Positions 17,349-26,010 of a DNA stretch of 64,000 nucleotides are shown in pieces. The DNA comes from an uncultured Candidatus Actinomarina sp. Its GTDB lineage: Bacteria; Actinomycetota; Acidimicrobiia; Actinomarinales; Actinomarinaceae. Numbering within the stretch: the first letter of the stretch is position 1; each line of letters begins with the position of its first letter. Position numbers and translations under genes: made by a program. The notes under the pieces are model-generated. The model searched no databases. It was given only the letters and a program-made list of their open reading frames with translations, and was not told the origin of the DNA. The stretch spans positions 324,732-388,731 of the forward strand of contig CACAND010000001.1 of NCBI GenBank assembly GCA_902533795.1, read 5' to 3'.

Positions 17349-19133
17349 ATGGCAGTTAATTACAAAGCTCCTGTTAAAGATGTCATCTTCGCTTTTGAAG
17401 TTCTAAATTCTTACAAAACATTACAAAAAATAAATAGGTTTAGCGAATTTGGGCCAGATATTGCAGTGCCAGTAATAGAAGAGTGTGCTAAATTTGCGGA
17501 AGAAGTACTAGCGCCAATAAATTCTATTGGAGATACTCATGGTGCAACATTTAATGACGGCGAAGTTATTATGCCACCTGGATTTAAAGAAGCATATGAA
17601 AAATTTACTAAAGCAGGTTGGGCTTCAATGTCTCTTCCAAATGAAATAGGTGGCGGCGGTATGCCATATACACTTTCAGGTGGAACTTTAGAAATATTAT
17701 GTGCGGCTAATATGTCTTTTGTCCTTGGTCCTGGACTAAGTATAGGTGCAATTTCAGGAATAAATTTTAATGCTAGTGAGGATCAGAAGATTAAGTTCCT
17801 TCCAAAGTTGGTATCTGGAGAGTGGACAGGGACCATGAATCTAAGTGAACCTCAATCAGGATCTGACTTAAATAACATAACTACCAAAGCAGAACCCCAA
17901 GAAGATGGAAGTTACAAACTGACAGGAACAAAAATATGGATTGGGTCAGGTGAACATAACTTATCTGAAAATATTATCCACCTAGTACTTGCAAGAATTC
18001 CGGGAGCTCCAGAAGGCTCAAAAGGCATATCAATGTTTATAGTTCCAAAGATTTTGATAAATAAAGATGATTCTTTGGGAGACAAAAATAATGTAAATTG
18101 TATTTCAATAGAAGAAAAATTAGGTATACATGGTAGCCCCACATGTGTAATGGAATATAAAGAATCTATAGGTTATCTAGTCGGAGAAGAAAATCGAGGT
18201 CTTCATTATATGTTTACAACAATTAATGAAGCCAGAATTCGAGCTGGAGGTCATGGTTTAGCATGCACAATAGGAGCCTTCCAAGGTGCTGCTCAATATG
18301 CAAGGGATAGAGCTCAAGGTAGACCGGTTGGGATGTCAAAAGAAGATGCTAAAAAGTCTTCAATTATAGACCATGCCGATGTCAGAAGAATGCTTATGAC
18401 AATTAAATCATACTCTGATGCCATGAGGTATATGATGTATGACAATCAAATGATGCTAGATCTTTCATATTTTGGTGAAGGTGAGCTTAAAGAATTTGGA
18501 GAAGAAAGATGTTCCATAGTAACACCTATATCTAAAGCTTGGATCTCAGATTTAAGTGTTGAACTTACTTCGATAGCTATACAGGTTTATGGCGGTATGG
18601 GATACGTAGAAGAAACAGGTATTGCACAATATTTCAGAGATGCAAGAATAGCCCCAATTTATGCAGGAACAAATGGGATTCAAGCTTTAGATTTAATGTT
18701 TAGAAAAATTACCTTAGACAAGGGTAAACCAACCTATAAGCTTTTTGATGATATGTATGAAGTTTCTAAAGAATTAAAAAATGAAGATAACTTAAGTAAT
18801 CTTGGTCAGATTCTAAAGAAACACATTGATGACTTAAAGGAAGCTACAGAACACATGCTTTCTATATTAAATAATGGTGAATTATCTGAAGCAAGTGGAG
18901 CTGCGACACCATATCTTAAAATTTTTGGTCAGGTTTTAGGTGGATATTATATGGGCAAAGCAGCACTGATTGCTAATAAAAAAACAAAGGAAAACAATGA
19001 TGAATTTTATTCAGATAAGCTAATTCTTTCTAAGTTCTATATCGAACAGCTACTTCCTATAACAAGCGGATACTTAACGTCTATTAAATCAGGAAGTGAG
19101 GACTTATTTAAAATTAAGTCATCAAACATTTAA
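17349..19133 (+). CDS. Acyl-CoA dehydrogenase, DmdC/FadE5-like
   Basis: 594 residues, longer than the usual 380-residue enzymes, with the extra C-terminal domain of the DmdC/FadE5 subgroup. The N-terminus YKAPVKDVIFAFEVL is typical of that subgroup. MNLSEPQSGSDL binds FAD/substrate, and QVYGGMGYVEETGIAQYFRD followed by IAPIYAGTNGIQALD is the C-terminal signature. The catalytic Glu is probably in YAGTNGIQ-adjacent or equivalent position. DmdC oxidises methylmercaptopropionyl-CoA during DMSP breakdown, but no dmdA, dmdB or dmdD is present, so a fatty acyl-CoA substrate is equally possible. Confidence 0.85.
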   Translation: MAVNYKAPVKDVIFAFEVLNSYKTLQKINRFSEFGPDIAVPVIEECAKFAEEVLAPINSIGDTHGATFNDGEVIMPPGFKEAYEKFTKAGWASMSLPNEIGGGGMPYTLSGGTLEILCAANMSFVLGPGLSIGAISGINFNASEDQKIKFLPKLVSGEWTGTMNLSEPQSGSDLNNITTKAEPQEDGSYKLTGTKIWIGSGEHNLSENIIHLVLARIPGAPEGSKGISMFIVPKILINKDDSLGDKNNVNCISIEEKLGIHGSPTCVMEYKESIGYLVGEENRGLHYMFTTINEARIRAGGHGLACTIGAFQGAAQYARDRAQGRPVGMSKEDAKKSSIIDHADVRRMLMTIKSYSDAMRYMMYDNQMMLDLSYFGEGELKEFGEERCSIVTPISKAWISDLSVELTSIAIQVYGGMGYVEETGIAQYFRDARIAPIYAGTNGIQALDLMFRKITLDKGKPTYKLFDDMYEVSKELKNEDNLSNLGQILKKHIDDLKEATEHMLSILNNGELSEASGAATPYLKIFGQVLGGYYMGKAALIANKKTKENNDEFYSDKLILSKFYIEQLLPITSGYLTSIKSGSEDLFKIKSSNI

Positions 19134-20882
19134 TTACTCGAGTAGCATTCCTTCAAAGTTACTAATTTCATTTGTTTTTTTAATGATATTTTCTAACTCT
19201 TTTCTTAAAGTTGGAATTGGATCTTTTGTTAATTTTATTTTTTTGTCTTCTTGAAGCTTGATTTTGACATTCACATTTTCGTCTTCATTTAAATCAATAA
19301 AATCTTCTCTTTGGTGAGCACCTCTACTCTCTTTTCTACTTAATGCACTCATCAATGTAGCTTCTGAAGAGACAAGAGAGGCCTCTAAATCCAACGCAAG
19401 CATTAAATCTTGATACCCTTCAGAATCAGGACGTACATCAAGATTTTTAGATGCTTCTTTAAGACTATCTATTTCAGACAAACCTTTAATTAATTTTTTT
19501 TCATTCTTAACAACACCACCATATTCCCACATAATATTTCTTAAAGATCTTTGAAGAGGTCTTGCAACTTCAGATCCATTTCTTATCAATGAATTAAGGT
19601 TTTCATGTGCCTGCTGTATTGCCTTTTTAGACCTAACTTGAACTTCAATTTCTTTTGATCGTTTTGTAGCTGCAGCCCCAGCTCTTTTTCCAAAAATAAG
19701 AATCTCAGCTAGTGAATTGCCCCCAAGTCTATTTGCACCGTGTAGTCCTGCTGTAACCTCTCCAGCAGCATACAGCCCTTCAACTCCCGTCCAATGATCA
19801 TGTGGGGTAACAACGATACCTCCCATTGAATAATGTGCTGTAGGTGAAACTTCCATTGGACTTTTTGAGATATCAATCATTAATGTATCTAGAAATTGTC
19901 TGTACATTCTTGGAAGTTTTTCAATGATAAAATCTTTACTTTTATGACTGATGTCAAGATAAACACCCCCATTTGGAGATCCTCTTCCCTCAACAATTTC
20001 TGTATAATTAGCCATTGCAACTCTGTCTCGGGTTGATAATTCCATCCTTTCTTTATCGTAATTTTCCATGAATCTATCACCGTCACTGTTAATTAGCTTT
20101 CCACCCTCACCTCTAACAGCTTCAGTTACTAAAGTTCCTGCCATCTCTTCTGGTATAACCATTCCAGTTGGGTGAAATTGAACCATTTCCATATCACTTA
20201 ATTTACAGCCGGCCTTTAAACCTAAGTAAAACCCATCACCTGTATTTTCATTTCTCCTTGATGAGCTTTTTCTCCATAATCTTGTGTGACCTCCTGCAGC
20301 AACAATGATAGAGTCTGCTAAGTAAACGGTTCTTTCACCACTTTGAATATCAAATGCCATTGCACCAAAACATACATTGTCATCAACCAATAGATCAGAA
20401 ACATATTGGGAATCTAAAATGGGTATATCAAGGCTTTTTGCTTTATTTATTAATGCAAAAAGTATTGATCTTCCTGTATAGTCGCCCGAGTAACAAGTTC
20501 TTCTGTATGTGTGAGCACCAAAAAACCTTTGGTCAATTTTGCCGTTATCAAGTTTTGCAAAATTGGCACCCCAATTATCAATTTCTTCTACAAGCTGGGG
20601 AGATTCTTTAGCCATAAGCTCAACAACCTCTGGCTCAGATAGTCCATATCCCTCAATATATGTATCTGCAAAATGTTGTTCCCAAGAATCTTCTTGATCG
20701 ACATTTCCAAATGCAGCATTTATACCTCCAGCGGCAAGGACCGTATGAACATCAGTTCTTTGTCTTTTGCCAAGTACAGTAACATCCATTCCTTCTTGTT
20801 TAGCTTCAATTGCTGCTCTGAGACCAGCTCCTCCACTACCAATAATTAATACATTTGAAATCTGAGTTGAGTGTTTATTCAT
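19134..20882 (-). CDS. sdhA: Succinate dehydrogenase/fumarate reductase flavoprotein subunit
   Basis: 582 residues. GSGGAGLRAAIEA is the FAD dinucleotide fold; GAHTYRRTC contains the His expected to bind FAD covalently; FHPTGMVIPEEMAGTLVTEA followed by VRGEGG is the substrate site, and PTAHYSMGG plus GLHGANRLGGNSLAE are further family motifs. The C-terminal SRGAHQREDF is typical. SdhB and SdhC are not adjacent, so this subunit is encoded apart from its partners, or it serves another FAD oxidoreductase; L-aspartate oxidase is less likely. Confidence 0.85.
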   Translation of the reverse strand: MNKHSTQISNVLIIGSGGAGLRAAIEAKQEGMDVTVLGKRQRTDVHTVLAAGGINAAFGNVDQEDSWEQHFADTYIEGYGLSEPEVVELMAKESPQLVEEIDNWGANFAKLDNGKIDQRFFGAHTYRRTCYSGDYTGRSILFALINKAKSLDIPILDSQYVSDLLVDDNVCFGAMAFDIQSGERTVYLADSIIVAAGGHTRLWRKSSSRRNENTGDGFYLGLKAGCKLSDMEMVQFHPTGMVIPEEMAGTLVTEAVRGEGGKLINSDGDRFMENYDKERMELSTRDRVAMANYTEIVEGRGSPNGGVYLDISHKSKDFIIEKLPRMYRQFLDTLMIDISKSPMEVSPTAHYSMGGIVVTPHDHWTGVEGLYAAGEVTAGLHGANRLGGNSLAEILIFGKRAGAAATKRSKEIEVQVRSKKAIQQAHENLNSLIRNGSEVARPLQRSLRNIMWEYGGVVKNEKKLIKGLSEIDSLKEASKNLDVRPDSEGYQDLMLALDLEASLVSSEATLMSALSRKESRGAHQREDFIDLNEDENVNVKIKLQEDKKIKLTKDPIPTLRKELENIIKKTNEISNFEGMLLE

Positions 20883-20946
20883 ATATAAATTAAATTTTAT
20901 ATGTGGTTTGTAACTATCAATAATTCTCGTGTTTTAAACTTATGAA

Positions 20947-21228
20947 GTGGAGATAATAGGAACTTATTTTGAGAATCTTGTTTGGAACGAAATATCTAAA
21001 ATTCCTTTTGGAAAAACTACTACCTATAAAGAAATAGCAATAAAGATTGGTCATCCTAACTCATCAAGAGCAGTTGCAAATGCTTGTGGAAAAAATCCTT
21101 ACCCAATAATTATTCCCTGCCATAGAGTCATTTGCTCAAATGGGAAGTTAGGGGGTTATAGTGGTCCTGGTGGCATATCTGAAAAAAGAAGACTCCTAAA
21201 AAATGAAAACAACGAAACAAAGTTTTAA
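20947..21228 (+). CDS. ogt: O6-alkylguanine-DNA alkyltransferase (C-terminal domain form)
   Basis: 93 residues covering only the DNA-binding and active-site domain. IPFGKTTTYKEIA, SRAVANACGKNP and PCHRVICSNGKLGGYSG are the classical motifs; the Cys of PCHRV accepts the alkyl group, so this is not a Trp-containing alkyltransferase-like protein. GTG start at 20947; the nearby ATG at 20942 runs into a stop. Short enzymes without the N-terminal domain are common. Confidence 0.88.
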   Translation: MEIIGTYFENLVWNEISKIPFGKTTTYKEIAIKIGHPNSSRAVANACGKNPYPIIIPCHRVICSNGKLGGYSGPGGISEKRRLLKNENNETKF

Positions 21229-21341
21229 CATCATTTTCTTTTCTAAATTGCGTCTGAGTTAAACTTAAATTTATGAATTTTATAAACAGACATCATAAAG
21301 GATGGTCAGCTATTTAGCCGGGTCTTTTTTGTATTGTTTAG

Positions 21342-21366
21342 ATCCGGGTTTATCCCGGATTTTTTT
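21342..21366 (+). terminator. Rho-independent terminator
   Basis: Perfect 7-bp stem ATCCGGG/CCCGGAT with a TTTAT loop, followed by a run of Ts. It lies 114 bp after ogt. The sequence between has a GTCTG/CAGAC inverted repeat (about 21252-21288) and a short GCTA-TT-TAGC hairpin, so the terminator may end either the ogt mRNA or a separate small RNA. Confidence 0.88.
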
Positions 21367-21385
21367 GTAACTTAAAGTTATCCCC

Positions 21386-21415
21386 TTGACTTTAAATTAT
21401 AAAAACTTAGATAAT
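21386..21415 (+). promoter_or_regulatory. Probable sigma-70-type promoter
   Basis: TTGACT at 21386-21391 and GATAAT at 21410-21415 with an 18-bp AT-rich spacer. It directly follows a strong terminator and precedes a long hairpin with no open reading frame, so it would drive a small RNA starting near 21422. Confidence 0.5.
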
Positions 21416-21421
21416 TGGTCT

Positions 21422-21492
21422 CCCTTTTATCTGAGTACGTACCGGAATTAAGGGCCTGTGGTAGTGGATATACCAGGCTCTTAATTCCAGGT
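21422..21492 (+). ncRNA. Candidate small RNA with long hairpin
   Basis: Between the promoter-like sequence and the small minus-strand ORF lies a hairpin of about 21 bp. It pairs ACC, GGAATTAAG, G, GCCT and GGTA (21441-21462) with TACC, AGGC, T, CTTAATTCC and GGT (21471-21492), leaving the loop GTGGATA and two small bulges. No T-run follows, so it is not a simple terminator. No second copy was noticed in the window. Strand is inferred from the promoter only. Confidence 0.4.
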
Positions 21493-21512
21493 TAATTTAA
21501 AAGTGTTGGTTT

Positions 21513-21695
21513 CTAATTAAATAAAATTGCAAAAAAGATAACAAATATATAAATATAAACACTTATTGAACCTCCAATTTTTAACAAATTATTAAGTGGG
21601 ATTCCAATTTCATTACAGTATTTACAGTTGCTTAAAAGATTAGGTGGGAAAGCCTTCTCCCAGATTTCATTTTTGATGCATTGCTTGCAATTCAC
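21513..21695 (-). CDS. 60-aa zinc-ribbon membrane protein
   Basis: Two CxxC pairs (CKQC near residue 3, CKYC near residue 24) followed by one C-terminal hydrophobic helix. The only usable start, GTG at 21695, begins at the base immediately after the encoded CCA end of tRNA-Ile; a TAA lies in frame inside the tRNA. Translation would need a leaderless message made by tRNA processing, or a ribosome-binding site inside the tRNA. Regular Cys spacing favours a real protein, but function is unknown. Confidence 0.45.
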   Translation of the reverse strand: MNCKQCIKNEIWEKAFPPNLLSNCKYCNEIGIPLNNLLKIGGSISVYIYIFVIFFAILFN

Positions 21696-21773
21696 TGGTG
21701 GGCCTAGTTAGATTTGAACTAACGACCTCATCCTTATCAGGGATGCGCTCTAACCAGGCTGAGCTATAGGCCC
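21696..21773 (-). tRNA. tRNA-Ile(GAT)
   Basis: The minus strand folds as a cloverleaf: acceptor GGGCCTA with TAGGCCC, anticodon loop CTGATAA with anticodon GAT, and T-arm GTTAGTTCAAATCTAAC. The 3' CCA is encoded (21696-21698). Confidence 0.95.
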
Positions 21774-21862
21774 TTTCGCTCTATCTACAATAGTAATAAA
21801 TACAAAATATTTCTAAAATTTTTTCATTTACGAGTCAATACAAGGCATAATAAATGATGCGA

Positions 21863-21935
21863 GGGGATGTAGCTCAGCTGGAAGAGCACCTGCTTTGCAA
21901 GCAGGGGGTCGTGGGTTCAAGTCCCATCATCTCCA
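21863..21935 (+). tRNA. tRNA-Ala(TGC)
   Basis: Acceptor GGGGATG with CATCTCC (one G-U), anticodon loop TTTGCAA with anticodon TGC, T-arm GTGGGTTCAAGTCCCAT, discriminator A at 21935. CCA is not encoded. Confidence 0.95.
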
Positions 21936-21955
21936 CAAAAAGGTATTCTTATATT

Positions 21956-22141
21956 ATGGATAAAAAAGATTTTGAAAACTTATCTGAAAAAGAACTAAAG
22001 CAACTTAAAGACTCAATCGATGATGCAATCGAAGAAAAAAAGGTTCGTGATTCATTTAAAAAAAGCAATCCAAAAGCAGTTGCTATTGCATGGATACTAA
22101 TTGCCGTATTGATCTCAATATATAGATATATAACTTTTTAA
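21956..22141 (+). CDS. 61-aa protein with C-terminal TM helix
   Basis: ATG at 21956; the same frame runs back through tRNA-Ala, which is ignored. The charged N-terminal part (about 40 residues, coiled-coil-like EKELKQLKDSIDDAIEEKK) is followed by one helix (AVAIAWILIAVLISIY). Its stop TAA abuts the ATG of the next gene, so both are probably co-translated. Family not recognised. Confidence 0.6.
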   Translation: MDKKDFENLSEKELKQLKDSIDDAIEEKKVRDSFKKSNPKAVAIAWILIAVLISIYRYITF

Positions 22142-22375
22142 ATGGAATATTTAATAGCTTTATTAATTGGAGTTGTAATTTTTAGATTTTTAAAAAATTC
22201 GATTGGTTCACTAGCAAGTGTACCTCCAGAGATTGATCCAAGTGATGTTTTAGAGACGGCGCAATCATTTTTATGTAAAGCTTGCGGGACAGAATTAACA
22301 GTAAAATTACAATCTGTTGTAGCTAACGAGCCACCCAAGCACTGCAAGGAAGAAATGACGCCTATAGAATATTAA
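22142..22375 (+). CDS. 77-aa membrane-anchored zinc-ribbon protein
   Basis: N-terminal hydrophobic helix (residues 1-18), then a short linker and a zinc-ribbon-like unit CKACGTELTV with a later PPKHCKEEM (C-x2-C ... H-C). Similar small ribbons occur in actinobacterial proteins of unknown function. It begins immediately after the stop of the upstream 61-residue gene and is convergent with crgA. Confidence 0.6.
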   Translation: MEYLIALLIGVVIFRFLKNSIGSLASVPPEIDPSDVLETAQSFLCKACGTELTVKLQSVVANEPPKHCKEEMTPIEY

Positions 22376-22403
22376 ATTTTTCAAAAAAATACTTTTTATT
22401 CAA

Positions 22404-22664
22404 CTAATTATATTTTGTAGTCATTAGAAAGCCTATACCTATACAGCCTAAGCCACTCCATAAGTACCATCTTGATACTGACCCGGGTAATAATGTTAGA
22501 TAATTTAATACTATTAACAAAACACCAATGATCATAAGTGAAGACATTGTAAGGACAAACCACCTAGGTGAAGGCCCACTTACATCAGACATCTGAGAGG
22601 ATATTTTTTTAGACTTAGTAGGTCCAAGATTTTTTGTTTTATTTCTTTTTTTAGAGACAGGCAT
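22404..22664 (-). CDS. crgA: Cell division protein CrgA
   Basis: 86 residues: basic N-terminal tail (MPVSKKRNKTKN), then SPRWFVLTMSSLMIIGVLLIV and a second helix ending LMTTKYN, the two-helix layout of CrgA. CrgA is found only in Actinobacteria and coordinates FtsZ and peptidoglycan synthases at the septum. Its proximity to pknB and pstP matches the usual actinobacterial cell-envelope neighbourhood. Confidence 0.85.
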   Translation of the reverse strand: MPVSKKRNKTKNLGPTKSKKISSQMSDVSGPSPRWFVLTMSSLMIIGVLLIVLNYLTLLPGSVSRWYLWSGLGCIGIGFLMTTKYN

Positions 22665-22682
22665 AATTAAAAAATAGTATTC

Positions 22683-23513
22683 TTAAGAACTAATTTCAAT
22701 TAATTTCTTATTCTTTATAGTGACCATTCCTTCACTTTCAAGTTTTTCTAAAATATGTTCAAGTCTATTTTCTTCTGTTTCAATAATCATATTTAAAGAA
22801 GATATATCAACATTTTTGTTCACTATAAGGTGTTTAATAATTTTTCCTCTAATTTCTCGATCTGAACCTTTGAATGTTGTTTGAGTACTTTTTTTAACTT
22901 GTATGAACTTTTTACATTCATTATCAAATATGCATATATTGCACGAAGGACTTTTAGATGTACATATCTCAGAACCAAAGTCCATCAACACTTCATTAAA
23001 TTTTCTTGACTTTATGTTTTTTAATATATTTTTTTGGTTTTCAATTATAAATTTTTTTGGATCTTTAGTTCCAAAAAATCTACTAAACACCCTCAAAACG
23101 TTCGTGTCCTGAGTTATTACCTTGTCATTATAAGCAAATGATAAAATAGCATTTTTAGTATATTCTCCAACTCCAGGAAGGATGTCGAATTCTGGATAAA
23201 TTGAATCAAAGGAATTTTTGGACAAGATTTTTGAGGCTTCATGCAGCCTAATAGCTCTGCTGTTGTAGCCTAACCCAGACCACATTCCAAGGATTTCTTT
23301 TTTAGTAGCTTTAGACATTTCATTTGGGCTTGGAAACTTCCTTATAAATTTTTGATAATACTTATTAGCTCTATCTAATTGCGTTTGTTGAGAAATTACT
23401 TCTAGTAGAAGAATTTTCCATGGATCTTCACTGTTTCTCCACGAATATTCTCTTGTATTTTTTATGGACCAACTTAATAATTTTTTTTTAAATATATGTT
23501 GTTTACTCATCAA
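22683..23513 (-). CDS. mutY: A/G-specific adenine DNA glycosylase
   Basis: 276 residues. WSIKNTREYSWRNSEDPWKI is the MutY N-terminus; the helix-hairpin-helix motif LPGVGEYTKNAI precedes QDTNVLRVFSRF, which carries the catalytic Asp region. Cysteines in ICTSKSPSCNICIFDNEC form the [4Fe-4S] site. It removes adenine paired with 8-oxoguanine. The C-terminal NUDIX-like domain is short or absent compared with E. coli. Overlaps pknB by 11 bp. Confidence 0.9.
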   Translation of the reverse strand: MMSKQHIFKKKLLSWSIKNTREYSWRNSEDPWKILLLEVISQQTQLDRANKYYQKFIRKFPSPNEMSKATKKEILGMWSGLGYNSRAIRLHEASKILSKNSFDSIYPEFDILPGVGEYTKNAILSFAYNDKVITQDTNVLRVFSRFFGTKDPKKFIIENQKNILKNIKSRKFNEVLMDFGSEICTSKSPSCNICIFDNECKKFIQVKKSTQTTFKGSDREIRGKIIKHLIVNKNVDISSLNMIIETEENRLEHILEKLESEGMVTIKNKKLIEISS

Positions 23514-25272
23514 AGGTTAGCTCAACTACTCCTTCAGGCTCAAGAAATTCTCCTTTACGGGGCAACTGCTTTCTAACCAATCCATTAGTGTCACCACTTA
23601 CAGTTGCTACAAGTCCTGCTTCTTCTAGTGCATCAATTGCAGCTTGATAATTTAAACCTTCAACTTCTGGAACCTCAATTTTTATTCCAAGTGACACAAT
23701 AAGAGTAATTAATTCATCAGGAGTGATAATTTCACCAGCTTCCGGTAGAGTTCCAGAAATGAGCCCTTCTTCAGTATCTTCAGAAAATTCCTCAATTGTT
23801 TTAAATTCTAAACCCAGTGTTTCAAGAATTTGAGTGGCATCTTCAAGTGATTTTTTAGAAAGATCTCCAAGCTCAATCAAGCTAGGGCCAGATGAAATTA
23901 CGAGATCTACACTAGAACCGGGACTCATTTTTTTTCCAGCCATTGGATTTTGTGAAATTATAAAACCAATAGGAACATTGTCATCACTTACCTCTATTTT
24001 TTGACCAATTATAAAACCACTTTCTTCTATAACGTAAACAGCTCTATCTGTTTCTAAATCTACTACATAAGGTATTGGATATGCTTCTGGTCCAACGGAA
24101 ACAATTATTGTTACTAATGTATCAGGATTAGTTGATGTATTTGCTGGGGGTTGTGTTCTGATGACAGCTCCTGAAGGGACGTCTGGATGAGCTGAATTTT
24201 CTATCCCAACTTTAAATCCTAAACTTTGTAGATCATTTAGAGCTTCAGTTTGACTGCTTCCAGTCAAATCTGGAACGTTAATGATCACCTGGGTACCTCC
24301 ATCTACAGGTAATCCATCAAAAATTCGAGTTAACGTCCATACCGTTCCTATAACAATTGTTAAAGAGATTATGAGTGCTGGTAAGGTAAACCTATATTTT
24401 ATTTTTGGACTTGTTAGGTCAACTAGATTTTCTTGTGTTTGCATTGCTTGAAGCTGTGTTTTTTGCTGAAGGAGAACCGCTCTTAAATCTTCTGCATTTT
24501 TAAATCTATCTTTTGGATATTTATGAAGCAATTTCAATACTGCATTTTCAATACCTTTAGGAATGTCAGATCTGAAGACACTTAACTTTTCAGGTTTGTC
24601 AGTTATGTGCTTTGTTGCTGTTGCAATTGGTGTATCACCTTCAAAAGGAGGTCTGCCTGTAATAAGTTCATAAAGAACAGTCCCTAAAGAATATAAGTCA
24701 GATTCTTTAGATACAGGCTTACCCTGAGCCTGTTCTGGGGATATATAGCTCGCGGTACCAAGAATAGATCCTGTTTTTGTAATATCACTTTCTTCATTTT
24801 GAAGAGAAACAATGCCAAAATCAGTAACTTTTACTTTTCCTTCGGGAGTTATCATTATATTTCCTGGTTTTATATCCCTGTGTACAAGGCCTTTTGAATG
24901 GGCTGCTTGTAAGCCACTTGAAACTTGAGCTCCAATAAAGAGGACATCATTTAAACTTATGGTTCTTCTTTTAGCAATTATGGACGTTAGTGTATTCCCT
25001 TCAATATATTCCATTACAAAAAAAGGCTCATCACCTATTCCCCAATCAAAAATTTGAACGATGTTTGGGTGGTTTAAGTTGGCAGCTGTTTGAGCTTCTC
25101 TTTTAAATCTTTCTACAAACTTCTCCTGTTGAACATAATTTGGTTTTAGTGTTTTTATCGCAACAGTTCTTTTCAGTTGTTTATCATTTGCTTTGTAAAC
25201 ATAGGACATCCCACCTTCCCCTAGAAGTTGAATAATCTCGTATCTTTCTTTTATTATTTGTCCTATTTCCAT
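23503..25272 (-). CDS. pknB: PASTA-domain Ser/Thr protein kinase
   Basis: 589 residues: kinase domain (1-270) with LGEGGMSYVYKA, VAIKTLK, HRDIKPGNIMIT, DFGIV and SPEQAQGKPV. A juxtamembrane linker and one TM helix (about 302-322) follow. Four PASTA repeats then fill residues about 330-589, expected outside the cell to sense muropeptides or lipid II. PknB controls cell-wall synthesis and division. The partner phosphatase lies 3 bp upstream, and crgA-mutY follow. The rodA and pbpA genes usual in this locus are missing here. Confidence 0.93.
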   Translation of the reverse strand: MEIGQIIKERYEIIQLLGEGGMSYVYKANDKQLKRTVAIKTLKPNYVQQEKFVERFKREAQTAANLNHPNIVQIFDWGIGDEPFFVMEYIEGNTLTSIIAKRRTISLNDVLFIGAQVSSGLQAAHSKGLVHRDIKPGNIMITPEGKVKVTDFGIVSLQNEESDITKTGSILGTASYISPEQAQGKPVSKESDLYSLGTVLYELITGRPPFEGDTPIATATKHITDKPEKLSVFRSDIPKGIENAVLKLLHKYPKDRFKNAEDLRAVLLQQKTQLQAMQTQENLVDLTSPKIKYRFTLPALIISLTIVIGTVWTLTRIFDGLPVDGGTQVIINVPDLTGSSQTEALNDLQSLGFKVGIENSAHPDVPSGAVIRTQPPANTSTNPDTLVTIIVSVGPEAYPIPYVVDLETDRAVYVIEESGFIIGQKIEVSDDNVPIGFIISQNPMAGKKMSPGSSVDLVISSGPSLIELGDLSKKSLEDATQILETLGLEFKTIEEFSEDTEEGLISGTLPEAGEIITPDELITLIVSLGIKIEVPEVEGLNYQAAIDALEEAGLVATVSGDTNGLVRKQLPRKGEFLEPEGVVELTFDE

Positions 25273-25275
25273 AAT

Positions 25276-25929
25276 CTAAACTAAGTTAATTACAATTGCT
25301 GATACATTGTCTTTAGGATTTAATAACAACACCTCACTAACAAAGGTATCAGCACTTGTACCATCTTGCATTTTTTTCTTTATGTATTCTTCCCCAACTT
25401 CATTGTAAAGGCCATCACTACAAAGGAACACAACATCGCCAATCTGCAATTGAAAATCTACTTCTTGTATATTAAGTTTTTCATTTGATCCAAGTGCTTG
25501 TTTTAACACATTTTGATATCCTGGTACGTTTTGATCTTCTGTAACCTTGATCAAATTTCTATCTGACAATACATAGCATCTACTATCACCGACATGACCA
25601 ATTTTCAGAAGTGCATCACTATTTATAGATATTGAGGTCATTGTTGTTCCCATTCCAAGAGATGATGGATTTTTCTCCTGATATTCTAAAATATTTTTAT
25701 TTGCTTCTGTAATTATTTGATTTAAATCTGTAATTTCTTCTAAAAGAGTGTCGGCAGCAATTTTACTTGCAATATCGCCATTAACATGACCACCAAGACC
25801 ATCACAAACTGCTGCTTTAAAAGGTGGCTTTGAACTACCCGAAATAGGCGGAAATATGGTATCTTCATTTTTTTTTCTATTAGGCCCACACTCACTTTTT
25901 GCAGACCAAACAATTTTAAAATCTTTCAT
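25276..25929 (-). CDS. pstP: PP2C-family Ser/Thr phosphatase
   Basis: 217 residues with PP2C metal-site motifs: KKNEDTIF, CDGLGGHVNGDIAS, GHVGDSRCYVL and SDGLYNEV. It reverses PknB phosphorylation. Unlike mycobacterial PstP it has no C-terminal membrane segment, so it would be cytosolic. It sits upstream of pknB with a 3-bp gap and is divergent from the anchored protein at 26011. Confidence 0.9.
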   Translation of the reverse strand: MKDFKIVWSAKSECGPNRKKNEDTIFPPISGSSKPPFKAAVCDGLGGHVNGDIASKIAADTLLEEITDLNQIITEANKNILEYQEKNPSSLGMGTTMTSISINSDALLKIGHVGDSRCYVLSDRNLIKVTEDQNVPGYQNVLKQALGSNEKLNIQEVDFQLQIGDVVFLCSDGLYNEVGEEYIKKKMQDGTSADTFVSEVLLLNPKDNVSAIVINLV

Positions 25930-26010
25930 TCACCAATAATCTTAGTTGTGAAATGTAATTGTATTTCTAGACTGTATAAAGAACAAGAATTAAAAAACAT
26001 TGAGAACTCT

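Noticed and set aside
17349-19133. Complete DMSP demethylation pathway
   Set aside because: Only a DmdC-like dehydrogenase is present; no dmdA, dmdB or dmdD is nearby, so the pathway cannot be claimed.
21854-21955. N-terminal extension of the 61-residue protein through tRNA-Ala
   Set aside because: That part is the tRNA gene itself; the protein starts at the ATG at 21956.
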